5,202 nt of DNA from Gammaproteobacteria bacterium (GTDB lineage: Bacteria; Pseudomonadota; Gammaproteobacteria; JAJDOJ01): contig JALVEU010000042.1 of NCBI GenBank assembly GCA_027030565.1, forward strand, positions 1 to 5,202. Reading direction: 5' to 3'. The first letter of the stretch is position 1. Every line of letters starts with the position of its first letter. Shown piece by piece: positions 1 to 5,202 of the stretch. Made by a program: the position numbers and the translations under genes. The notes under the pieces are model-generated. The model was not told the DNA's origin and did no database searches. It saw only the letters and a program-made list of their open reading frames with translations.

Positions 1-4
1 TGGA

Positions 5-1360
5 ATGACCCCGCTGGAGCGCCGGGCCACGGTGGCGCTCGCCTCGGTCTATGCCGTGCGCATGCTGGGCTTGTTCATGATCCTGCCGGTGTTCGCGATC
101 TATGCGAAAGAGCTGGCCGGCGTCACGCCTTTCCTGGTCGGCCTGGCCATCGGCATCTACGGGCTCACCCAGGCGGTGTTCCAGATCCCGCTGGGCACGC
201 TCTCCGATCGCATCGGACGCAAGCCGGTGATCGTGGGGGGGCTCCTGGTGTTCGCCGCAGGCAGCGTGGTGGCGGCGGTCTCGCACTCGATCTACGGCGT
301 GGTGGCAGGGCGTGCGCTGCAGGGCGCGGGGGCCATCGCCGCGGCCGTGATGGCGCTCGCCGCGGACCTCACGCGCGAGGAGCAGCGCGTGAAGATGATG
401 GCCTCCATCGGTATGAGCATCGGGCTGTCCTTCTCCCTGGCTTTGGTGCTGGGCCCGGTGCTGGATCAGTGGATGGGGGTGCAGGGAATCTTCTGGCTCA
501 CGGCGCTGCTGGCGCTGCTGGCCATCGGCATCGTCCTGCTCGCCGTACCCAGCCCGGTGCACACGCATGCGGGCCGCGATACGGCCGTGGTGGCCGATGC
601 CCTGCGCCGCGTGATCGGCGACCCCGAGTTGCTGCGGCTGGACTTGGGCGTGTTCGCGCTGCATTTGACGCTCACCGCCAACTTCGTGGTGGTGCCCGTG
701 TTACTGCGTGATCTGGGTGGACTGGATGTGGGCCGCCACTGGCTGGTCTACCTGCCCGTGATGGGCCTGTCGTTCTTTCTCATGCTGCCGTTCCTCATCA
801 TCGGCGAGAAGCGGCACAAGCTGAAGCCCGTGTTCGTGGGGGCCGTGGGGCTGCTGCTGCTCGCAGAGCTGGGGCTGGCGGAGGTGGCCCAGGGCCTGTG
901 GGGCCTGATCCTGTCGCTGTTCCTGTTCTTCGCGGCCTTCAATCTCCTCGAGGCCTCGCTGCCCTCCCTGGTGAGCAAGATCGCCCCGCCGGACGCCAAG
1001 GGCTCGGCCATGGGCGTATATTCTACGAGTCAGTTCCTGGGGGCCTTCGTCGGCGGTGCCCTGGGTGGTGCCCTGTATGGGCACTACGGGGCCGAGGGGG
1101 TTTTTGCCGGAGGCGCGCTGATGATCGCGCTCTGGTTGCTGGCCGCCGCCACCATGCGCCAGCCCCCGTATCTTTCCAGTTACATCATGCGGGTCGGCGA
1201 GGTGGGCCCGGAGCAGGCCGAGGCGGTGGCCGCGCGGCTGGAGTCCCTGCCGGGCGTGGCCGAGGCCGTGGTGATCCCCGAGGAGGGCGTGGCCTATCTC
1301 AAGGTGGACCGCAAGGTCCTGGACGAATCACAACTGCGGGCGTTCGCGGCGCCTGCCTGA
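5..1360 (+). CDS. yajR: MFS transporter with C-terminal YAM domain, YajR family
   Basis: This is an inner-membrane major facilitator superfamily transporter, probably a proton-driven exporter; the substrate is not known for the family and cannot be read here. The 451 residues form twelve hydrophobic segments. MFS motif A (GTLSDRIGRK) is at residues 64-73, after helix 2. A motif B-like stretch (GRALQGAGA) is at 102-110, and a motif C-like stretch ending LGP is near 144-151. MGVYSTSQFLGAFVGG (336-350) matches the YajR family closely. From about residue 394 a soluble tail with a beta-alpha-beta pattern (EQAEAVAARLESLPGV, then AVVIPEEGVAYLKVD) fits the ferredoxin-like YAM domain of E. coli YajR. 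The start at MTPLERRA aligns with an internal Met of E. coli YajR and no in-frame stop is visible upstream, so the true start may lie left of the window. The gene ends 16 bp before ssb and is probably co-transcribed with it. Confidence 0.9.
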   Translation: MTPLERRATVALASVYAVRMLGLFMILPVFAIYAKELAGVTPFLVGLAIGIYGLTQAVFQIPLGTLSDRIGRKPVIVGGLLVFAAGSVVAAVSHSIYGVVAGRALQGAGAIAAAVMALAADLTREEQRVKMMASIGMSIGLSFSLALVLGPVLDQWMGVQGIFWLTALLALLAIGIVLLAVPSPVHTHAGRDTAVVADALRRVIGDPELLRLDLGVFALHLTLTANFVVVPVLLRDLGGLDVGRHWLVYLPVMGLSFFLMLPFLIIGEKRHKLKPVFVGAVGLLLLAELGLAEVAQGLWGLILSLFLFFAAFNLLEASLPSLVSKIAPPDAKGSAMGVYSTSQFLGAFVGGALGGALYGHYGAEGVFAGGALMIALWLLAAATMRQPPYLSSYIMRVGEVGPEQAEAVAARLESLPGVAEAVVIPEEGVAYLKVDRKVLDESQLRAFAAPA

Positions 1361-1376
1361 AGAGGATGGACAGCGT

Positions 1377-1841
1377 ATGGCCCGAGGCATCAACAAAGTC
1401 ATTCTGATCGGCAACCTGGGCGGGGATCCGGAGGTACGCTACACCCCCAGCGGCTTCGCCATGGCCAACATCCGGGTGGCCACCACCGAGCGGCGCAAGG
1501 ATCGCGAGACCGGCGAGTGGCAGGACCACACCGAGTGGCACCGCGTGGTGCTCCTGGGCAAGCTCGCCGAGGTGGCCGGTGAGTACCTGCGCAAGGGATC
1601 GAAGGTCTATATCGAAGGCCGCCTGCAGACGCGCAAGTGGCAGGGGCAGGACGGCCAGGACCGCTACACCACCGAGATCGTGGCCAACGACATGCAGATG
1701 CTGGACTCGCGCAGCGGCGGCGACGCGGCCTTCAACGAGCGGCCGGCGCGCCAGGCCCCGGCCCAGCCGAGCCCCGCGCCCGCCCAGCCGGCGGCCTCGT
1801 CACCACCTGCCGACGATTTCGACGACGACATTCCGTTCTGA
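1377..1841 (+). CDS. ssb: Single-stranded DNA-binding protein SSB
   Basis: SSB coats single-stranded DNA as a tetramer during replication, recombination and repair, and recruits partner proteins through its C-terminal tip. The 154 residues hold an N-terminal OB fold (about 1-110) with NKVILIGNLGGDPEVRY, TEWHRVVLLGKLAE and YLRKGSKVYIEG. A proline/alanine-rich linker follows (about 120-145), then the acidic tail DDFDDDIPF, the partner-binding tip. Of the four DNA-stacking aromatics known from E. coli SSB, Trp54 and Trp88 are kept, but the Trp40 position is Arg and the Phe60 position is Leu; His55 is kept. The start is set by homology (MARGINKV) and by a purine-rich AGAGGA at 1361-1366, 10 nt upstream and directly after the transporter stop. 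Length is slightly short for proteobacterial SSB because of a compact linker. No strong terminator follows; only a short TGGG-CTCG-CCCA hairpin (1857-1868) without a T run is seen. Confidence 0.97.
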   Translation: MARGINKVILIGNLGGDPEVRYTPSGFAMANIRVATTERRKDRETGEWQDHTEWHRVVLLGKLAEVAGEYLRKGSKVYIEGRLQTRKWQGQDGQDRYTTEIVANDMQMLDSRSGGDAAFNERPARQAPAQPSPAPAQPAASSPPADDFDDDIPF

Positions 1842-1877
1842 GCACCGGGTTGGCGGTGGGCTCGCCCAGGGGGCGCC

Positions 1878-2273
1878 ATGCGCAGATGGATCGCCGCTGT
1901 AGGCGCTCGCCTGACCGGTTGCGGCGGAGGGGGTGCCGATACACGAGGCCCGGCGCCCGTGGGGCGGTATCGCCCCCCGCTCGGGGTGCGTTGGCAACTG
2001 CAACCGTCCGGTGCGCTGGATACCCGCTACGCGGTCCAGCTCTACGACCTGGATCTGTTTGATACCCCGTCTCAGGGGTCTAGTCCCCAAGCCAACACGT
2101 GGCCGCCGGGGCTTCGTCCTTCAATCACGCAACTCTTCGAAGGGATGGCGGGTACGCCTGCGCAGGAGCGCTGCTGGCGGCAGGGAAACCGTTCGTGCGA
2201 GCTTACAGGAGATGTGCGTGACGGCGATTCCTGGCAGACATACCCGAAAGGGGCACCCAGCGGATCGGGCTGA
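1878..2273 (+). pseudogene. Decayed GH114-like (endo-alpha-1,4-polygalactosaminidase-like) lipoprotein gene
   Basis: The open frame of 131 codons begins with ATG at 1878, 4 nt after an AGGGGG that could bind ribosomes. Its start looks like a shortened lipoprotein signal: MRRWIAAVGAR, then LTGC with Cys at residue 15, then GGGG. The hydrophobic core is too short and broken by Arg11. Next, about 1983-2069, WQLQPSGALDTRYAVQLYDLDLFDTP resembles the opening of GH114 domains (typically WQWQL..G..DTS....YDVDLFDT). After FDTP the frame loses all resemblance. Family-like pieces appear in other frames: LLAAGKPFVRAYRR at 2171-2212 (compare the late AGKxVFxxEY stretch) and DRADWRLC at 2263-2286 (compare the final LDxWRxxC). 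The central catalytic part of the domain, normally over 200 residues in total, is missing. I infer an internal deletion plus frameshifts. The family match is from memory, and the two late pieces are weak. An unrelated short lipoprotein is the alternative. Confidence 0.5.
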
Positions 2274-2302
2274 TTGGCGGCTTTGCGTAATGAAGCCATA
2301 AT
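2274..2302 (+). promoter_or_regulatory. Candidate sigma70-type promoter of the toxin-antitoxin operon
   Basis: A -35-like TTGGCG (2274-2279) and a -10-like CATAAT (2297-2302, five of six matches to TATAAT) are separated by exactly 17 bp. This is the most AT-rich patch near the antitoxin start in an otherwise GC-rich window. Transcription from this -10 would be expected to begin at about 2308-2310, which is at the antitoxin ATG (2309). No Shine-Dalgarno sequence is visible before that ATG, which agrees with a leaderless message. The elements are read by eye and the start site is inferred. Confidence 0.4.
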
Positions 2303-2305
2303 GAA
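2279..2305 (+). promoter_or_regulatory. Candidate antitoxin operator (inverted and direct repeats)
   Basis: Two kinds of short repeat overlap the promoter. A perfect 5-bp inverted repeat GGCTT (2279-2283) / AAGCC (2293-2297), 9 bp apart, fills the -35/-10 spacer. A perfect 7-bp direct repeat TAATGAA occurs at 2288-2294 and 2299-2305; the copies start 11 bp apart, about one helical turn, and the second overlaps the -10 box. Ribbon-helix-helix antitoxins commonly repress their own operon by binding such repeats as dimers on one DNA face. Binding by this antitoxin is inference. Confidence 0.35.
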
Positions 2306-2308
2306 AAA

Positions 2309-2536
2309 ATGGCAAGAAAGAAAACCACCGTATATGTGGATGAGGACCTGCTCCGGGCTGCCAAGGTGCTGGCCGCGCGGCAGGGCCGGCGCGAGTCTGA
2401 CGTTCTGGAGGAAGCGCTGCGCCGCTTTCTCGGGCTGGATTTAATCCGCGGCATCGCACATCGCAGCGGGCTGAGCGAGGAAGAGGCCGATCGGATCGCT
2501 TACGAAGAGCTCCACGCCCAACGTGCTGGGCGCTGA
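2309..2536 (+). CDS. Ribbon-helix-helix (CopG/VapB-like) antitoxin
   Basis: This small protein (75 residues) is the likely antitoxin of the PIN toxin gene that follows 8 bp later. Residues 4-11 (KKTTVYVD) form the DNA-contacting beta strand of a ribbon-helix-helix fold. Helix 1 is about 12-25 (EDLLRAAKVLAARQG) and helix 2 about 29-42 (ESDVLEEALRRFLG), the arrangement of CopG/MetJ-type repressors. The acidic C-terminal part, 46-75 with LSEEEADRIAYEELHAQR, is the expected toxin-binding region. By family, it should neutralise the PIN nuclease and, with it, repress the operon. The start at 2309 keeps the whole beta strand. An upstream ATG at 2301 is in another frame. There is no clear ribosome binding site, which fits a leaderless start. 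A stand-alone regulator is possible but unlikely given the neighbour. Confidence 0.85.
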   Translation: MARKKTTVYVDEDLLRAAKVLAARQGRRESDVLEEALRRFLGLDLIRGIAHRSGLSEEEADRIAYEELHAQRAGR

Positions 2537-2544
2537 GCCTGTCC

Positions 2545-2973
2545 ATGCTGCGCGCGGTGCTGGATCCTGGGGTGTTGGTCTCGGCGGTCCTCTCCGAAAA
2601 GGGTGCTCCTCACCACCTCTTGTTGTCCTGGATCGAGGGGCAGTGGGAACTGGTGGTCTCTCCCAAGCTGTTGCGAGAGCTGGACCAGGTGCTGCGCCGA
2701 GAGAAGTTCCGCCGTTACCTGTCCATGGAAGAAGCGGCGGAGTACGTGGACCTGTTATCTAGGACCGCACGTCTTGTGGAGGATCCTCCGCTCGTGCAGG
2801 GGCTGACCCCGGATCCCGGAGACGACTACCTGATTTGCCTGGCTCAAGCGGCTGGTGCTCACGCCCTGGTTTCTGGAGACCCCCATCTCACCGGATTGCA
2901 GCACGCGGAGCCTCCGGTCCTCACACCACGGGCGTTCCTCGATCTGATCCACAAAGTGGATCCTCTGCACTAG
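2545..2973 (+). CDS. PIN-domain toxin, putative toxin-antitoxin RNase
   Basis: This is a PIN-domain protein of the 'putative toxin-antitoxin system toxin component, PIN family' type, expected to be a metal-dependent RNase that slows growth when free of its antitoxin. The 142 residues are full length for the family. Probable metal ligands are Asp7 (AVLDPGVLVSAVLS), Glu45 (SPKLLRELDQVL), Asp93 or Asp94 (TPDPGDDYLICLA) and Asp112 (ALVSGDPHL). The ending PPVLTPRAFLDLI is typical. The first motif reads DPG rather than the common DTN; I recall DPG in a recurrent subgroup, and Asp7 itself is kept. The start ATG lies 8 nt after the antitoxin stop with no good Shine-Dalgarno, so translation is probably coupled, which would keep toxin below antitoxin levels. 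The last 53 bp overlap the opposite-strand metE frame. The RNA target cannot be predicted. Confidence 0.88.
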   Translation: MLRAVLDPGVLVSAVLSEKGAPHHLLLSWIEGQWELVVSPKLLRELDQVLRREKFRRYLSMEEAAEYVDLLSRTARLVEDPPLVQGLTPDPGDDYLICLAQAAGAHALVSGDPHLTGLQHAEPPVLTPRAFLDLIHKVDPLH

Positions 2974-5202
2974 GCTGGAGGTTCCCAGCTGGGTTCGATA
3001 TCGAGTCCAGCAGCTCCCGCCGGGCCCGCCGGGCAGCTTCCACCATGTTGCGCAGCGCAGGGATGACTTCGGACCACTGCCGGGTCTTGAGGCCGCAGTC
3101 CGGATTCACCCAGAGTCGCTCGGGTGGTATGCGCCGGGCGGCGGCGCGCAGCAGGACGAGAATCTCGTCCACCGTGGGCACGTTGGGGCTGTGGATGTCG
3201 TAGACCCCGGGGCCGATCTCGTTGGGGTAGGCGAAGTCCTCGAAGGCCTCCAGCAGCTCCATGGCCGAGCGTGAGGTCTCGATGGTGATGACGTCCGCAT
3301 CGAGCTCGGCGATGGCCGGCATGATGTCGTTGAACTCGGCGTAGCACATGTGGGTATGGATCTGGGTCTCGTCGCGCACCCCGCTGGTGGCGAGCCGAAA
3401 GGCGCGGGTGGCCCACTCCAGATATTCGGGCCACTGTTCCTTGCGCAGCGGTAGCCCCTCGCGCAGGGCCGGCTCGTCCACCTGGACGATGGCGATGCCG
3501 GCGGCCTCCAGGTCGAGGACCTCGTCACGCAGGGCCAGGGCGATCTGCAGGGCGGTGCGGGCCCGTGGCTGGTCGTCGCGCACGAAGGACCACTGGAGGA
3601 TCGTGACCGGTCCGGTGAGCATGCCCTTGACGGGGCGCTTGGTGAGCGACTGGGCGTAGCGGGACCACTCCACGGTCATGGGCGCCGGGCGCGAGACGTC
3701 GCCGTAGAGGATGGGGGGCTTGACGCAGCGGCTGCCGTAGGACTGCACCCAGCCGTGGCGGGTGAAGGCGAATCCCGCCAGGCGTTCCCCGAAGTACTCC
3801 ACCATGTCATTGCGTTCGGGCTCGCCGTGCACCAAGACGTCCAGGTCCAGGGCCTCCTGCACGTGGATGGCCTGGCGGATCTCGGCCTCCATGAGTCCGC
3901 GGTAGCAGTCGGCGTCGAGCTCGCCGCGCCGGTGGCGCAGGCGCGCCCGGCGGATCTCGGGCGTCTGCGGGAACGAGCCGATGGTGGTGGTGGGCAGCGG
4001 TGGCAGATGCAGGCGCGCCTGCTGTGCCCGGCGCCGCACCGGGTAGGGGGAGGCACGGTGCAGCTGGGCCTCGGTGATCCCGGCCAGCCGCTCGGCCACA
4101 CCGCGGTCGTGCACGCGGGCCGAGCGGCGGCGCGCCTCCACGTGGTGCTGGTGTGCGGCAAGCCGTTCTGCGGCCTCCGGATCGCCCGCGAGCACCGCGT
4201 CCAGCAGGCGCAGCTCGTCCAGCTTCTGCACCCCGAAGGCCAGCCAGGCGCGGACCTCAGGGTCGAGCCCTTCTTCCAGGTCGAGGTCCAGCGGCACGTG
4301 CAGCAACGAGCACGAGGGGGCGAGCCACAGGCGCTCGCCGAGCCGCCGGCGCAGGGGGCGCAGGCGCTCCACCCAGCCTGCGAGATCCGTCTTCCACACG
4401 TTGCGCCCGTCCACTACGCCCAGCGACAGGACCTGGTCCGGCCGCAGGCGCTCGGCAAGGGGCTCGACCTCCTCGGGCGCGCGCACGGCGTCCAGGTGCA
4501 GGCCCGCGACCGGAAGCCTCGCCACCCAGTCCAGATGCCCACCCAAGGGGCCGAAATAGGTGGTGAGCAAGAGCTTGGGTTGCGATCCGGCCAGCCGTGC
4601 ATAGGTCTGCCGGAACGCGGTCTGCCAGGCCTGCGGGAGGTCCAGCACCAGGATGGGCTCGTCCACCTGCACCCACGCACAGCCGGCCTCGGCAAGGGAC
4701 TGGAGCAGGGTCTCGTAGCGCGGCACCAGGGCCTCCATGAGCTGCAGCCGGTCGAAGGCGGGCCCGCGGATCTTGCCCAGCCAGAGCCAGGTCAGCGGCC
4801 CGAGCAGCACGGGCCGGGCCGGAACCCCGAGTGCCTGGGCCTCGCGTAGCGCCTCCAGCAGGGGTGCGGCCTGGAGCTCGAAGGGGAGCTCGGGTGCGAG
4901 CTCCGGCACGATGTAGTGATAGTTGGTGTCGAACCACTTGGTCATCTCGCAGGCGGCCGTGGGCTCGGTGCCGGGCGCCCGCCCGCGGGCCATGTGAAAG
5001 TACTGGGCCAGGGAGCCGTGCGGCGTGGCGGCGAAACGCTCGGGGATGGCGCCCAGCATCACGGTGGTGTCGAGGACGTGGTCGTAGAGCGAGAAGTCTC
5101 CCACCGGCACCCAGTCCAGGTCCCCTTGGAGGCGCCAGTGGCGTGCGCGCAGGCGGCGTGCGGTCGCCAACAGGGCGGCCTCGTCCAGCTCGCCGCGCCA
5201 GT
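2921..5202 (-). CDS. metE: Cobalamin-independent methionine synthase MetE (5' end outside window)
   Basis: MetE transfers a methyl group from 5-methyltetrahydropteroyltri-L-glutamate to homocysteine, the last step of methionine synthesis, in the cytoplasm without B12. The frame is open to the window edge. Residues before 5170 read WRGELDEAALLATARRLRARHW, matching MetE from about E. coli residue 27, so about 26 residues lie beyond 5202. The TTG at 5168-5170 is not the true start. The N-terminal barrel (PVGDFSLYDHVLDTT) is followed by a linker and the catalytic barrel beginning PTTTIGSFPQT. Counting from the TTG, the zinc ligands are His607 and Cys609 (HTHMCY), a Glu near 631 (ITIETSRS) and Cys692 (NPDCGLKTR); the catalytic acid is His660 (YDIHSPNVP). 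VHGEPERNDMVEYFGE and VDEPALREGLP are intact, so it should be active. The C-terminus carries about 30 extra residues (codons 3013-2924) and overlaps the toxin gene. Any B12 or MetR control region would lie upstream, outside the window. Confidence 0.97.
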   Translation of the reverse strand, partial: WRGELDEAALLATARRLRARHWRLQGDLDWVPVGDFSLYDHVLDTTVMLGAIPERFAATPHGSLAQYFHMARGRAPGTEPTAACEMTKWFDTNYHYIVPELAPELPFELQAAPLLEALREAQALGVPARPVLLGPLTWLWLGKIRGPAFDRLQLMEALVPRYETLLQSLAEAGCAWVQVDEPILVLDLPQAWQTAFRQTYARLAGSQPKLLLTTYFGPLGGHLDWVARLPVAGLHLDAVRAPEEVEPLAERLRPDQVLSLGVVDGRNVWKTDLAGWVERLRPLRRRLGERLWLAPSCSLLHVPLDLDLEEGLDPEVRAWLAFGVQKLDELRLLDAVLAGDPEAAERLAAHQHHVEARRRSARVHDRGVAERLAGITEAQLHRASPYPVRRRAQQARLHLPPLPTTTIGSFPQTPEIRRARLRHRRGELDADCYRGLMEAEIRQAIHVQEALDLDVLVHGEPERNDMVEYFGERLAGFAFTRHGWVQSYGSRCVKPPILYGDVSRPAPMTVEWSRYAQSLTKRPVKGMLTGPVTILQWSFVRDDQPRARTALQIALALRDEVLDLEAAGIAIVQVDEPALREGLPLRKEQWPEYLEWATRAFRLATSGVRDETQIHTHMCYAEFNDIMPAIAELDADVITIETSRSAMELLEAFEDFAYPNEIGPGVYDIHSPNVPTVDEILVLLRAAARRIPPERLWVNPDCGLKTRQWSEVIPALRNMVEAARRARRELLDSISNPAGNLQPSAEDPLCGSDRGTPVV
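2974..3011. repeat. Palindrome cluster at the toxin/metE convergent junction
   Basis: Directly after the toxin stop codon there are several nested symmetries. GCTGG (2974-2978) pairs with CCAGC (2985-2989) around a 6-nt loop. CCCAGCTGGG (2984-2993) and TCGATATCGA (2995-3004) are each perfect 10-bp palindromes. GCTGGA (2974-2979) also pairs with TCCAGC (3006-3011), enclosing both. No T run follows on either strand, so this is not a standard intrinsic terminator. It may mark an old junction or slow convergent RNA polymerases, or it may be chance plus metE coding constraint, since metE reads through it. Confidence 0.35.

Noticed and set aside
898..1407. 169-codon + frame over the end of the transporter and the start of ssb
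   Set aside because: It overlaps two well-supported genes in another frame and its translation has no family resemblance.
1857..1868. TGGG-CTCG-CCCA hairpin after ssb as a terminator
   Set aside because: The stem is only 4-5 bp and no T run follows, so it does not qualify as an intrinsic terminator.
2121..2546. 141-codon - strand frame opposite the antitoxin
   Set aside because: It runs antisense through a clear ribbon-helix-helix gene and has arginine- and proline-rich shadow composition.
3755..4849. Long + strand open frame of 364 codons opposite metE
   Set aside because: It lies entirely antisense to well-conserved metE sequence, has low-complexity composition typical of GC-rich antisense frames, and shows no recognisable motif.
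4257..4937. 226-codon - strand frame overlapping metE
   Set aside because: It is an alternate frame of metE, rich in Arg, Ala, Gly and Pro as expected from GC-rich shadow frames, and metE motifs continue unbroken through the same region.
5168..5170. TTG as the metE start codon
   Set aside because: Conserved MetE sequence continues upstream in frame to the window edge (WRGELDEAALLATARRL), so the gene is cut by the window rather than starting here.

Overview
The window comes from a high-GC bacterial chromosome, most likely a gammaproteobacterium. A YajR-type MFS exporter gene followed 16 bp later by ssb is the order I recall from Pseudomonas and relatives, where uvrA lies upstream. The SSB and MetE proteins read as proteobacterial. 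I cannot name a genus; this is inference from gene order and protein similarity recalled from memory.

Layout. (1) Positions 5-1360 (+): a 12-helix MFS transporter with a C-terminal YAM-type soluble domain. (2) Positions 1377-1841 (+): ssb, complete, with the acidic DDFDDDIPF tail. (3) Positions 1842-2308: no intact gene. A short reading frame from 1878 carries a lipobox-like LTGC and a stretch resembling the start of glycoside hydrolase family 114 (endo-alpha-1,4-polygalactosaminidase-like) proteins. Faint C-terminal-like pieces follow in the two other frames, so I read it as a decayed, internally deleted gene. (4) Positions 2309-2973 (+): a two-gene toxin-antitoxin module, with a ribbon-helix-helix antitoxin followed by a PIN-domain toxin. 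(5) Positions 2921-5202 (-): metE, cobalamin-independent methionine synthase. Its N-terminus runs off the right edge and its 3' end overlaps the toxin gene tail to tail.

How the parts relate. yajR and ssb look like a small co-directional housekeeping unit, and metE is an unrelated housekeeping gene pointing back at them. The space between holds accessory material: the gene remnant and the toxin-antitoxin pair. The pair appears to have its own promoter at 2274-2302, positioned so that transcription would start at or next to the antitoxin ATG (a possible leaderless mRNA). Direct and inverted repeats inside that promoter are good candidates for the antitoxin's operator. On the other side, metE reads about 30 codons past its usual C-terminus, into the antisense of the toxin gene, as if arrival of the module or a local rearrangement removed the original metE stop.

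I found no tRNA, rRNA, CRISPR array, insertion sequence or convincing intrinsic terminator. I see no large undescribed system. The most interesting parts are the toxin-antitoxin control region, the metE/toxin junction and the decayed gene between ssb and the module.
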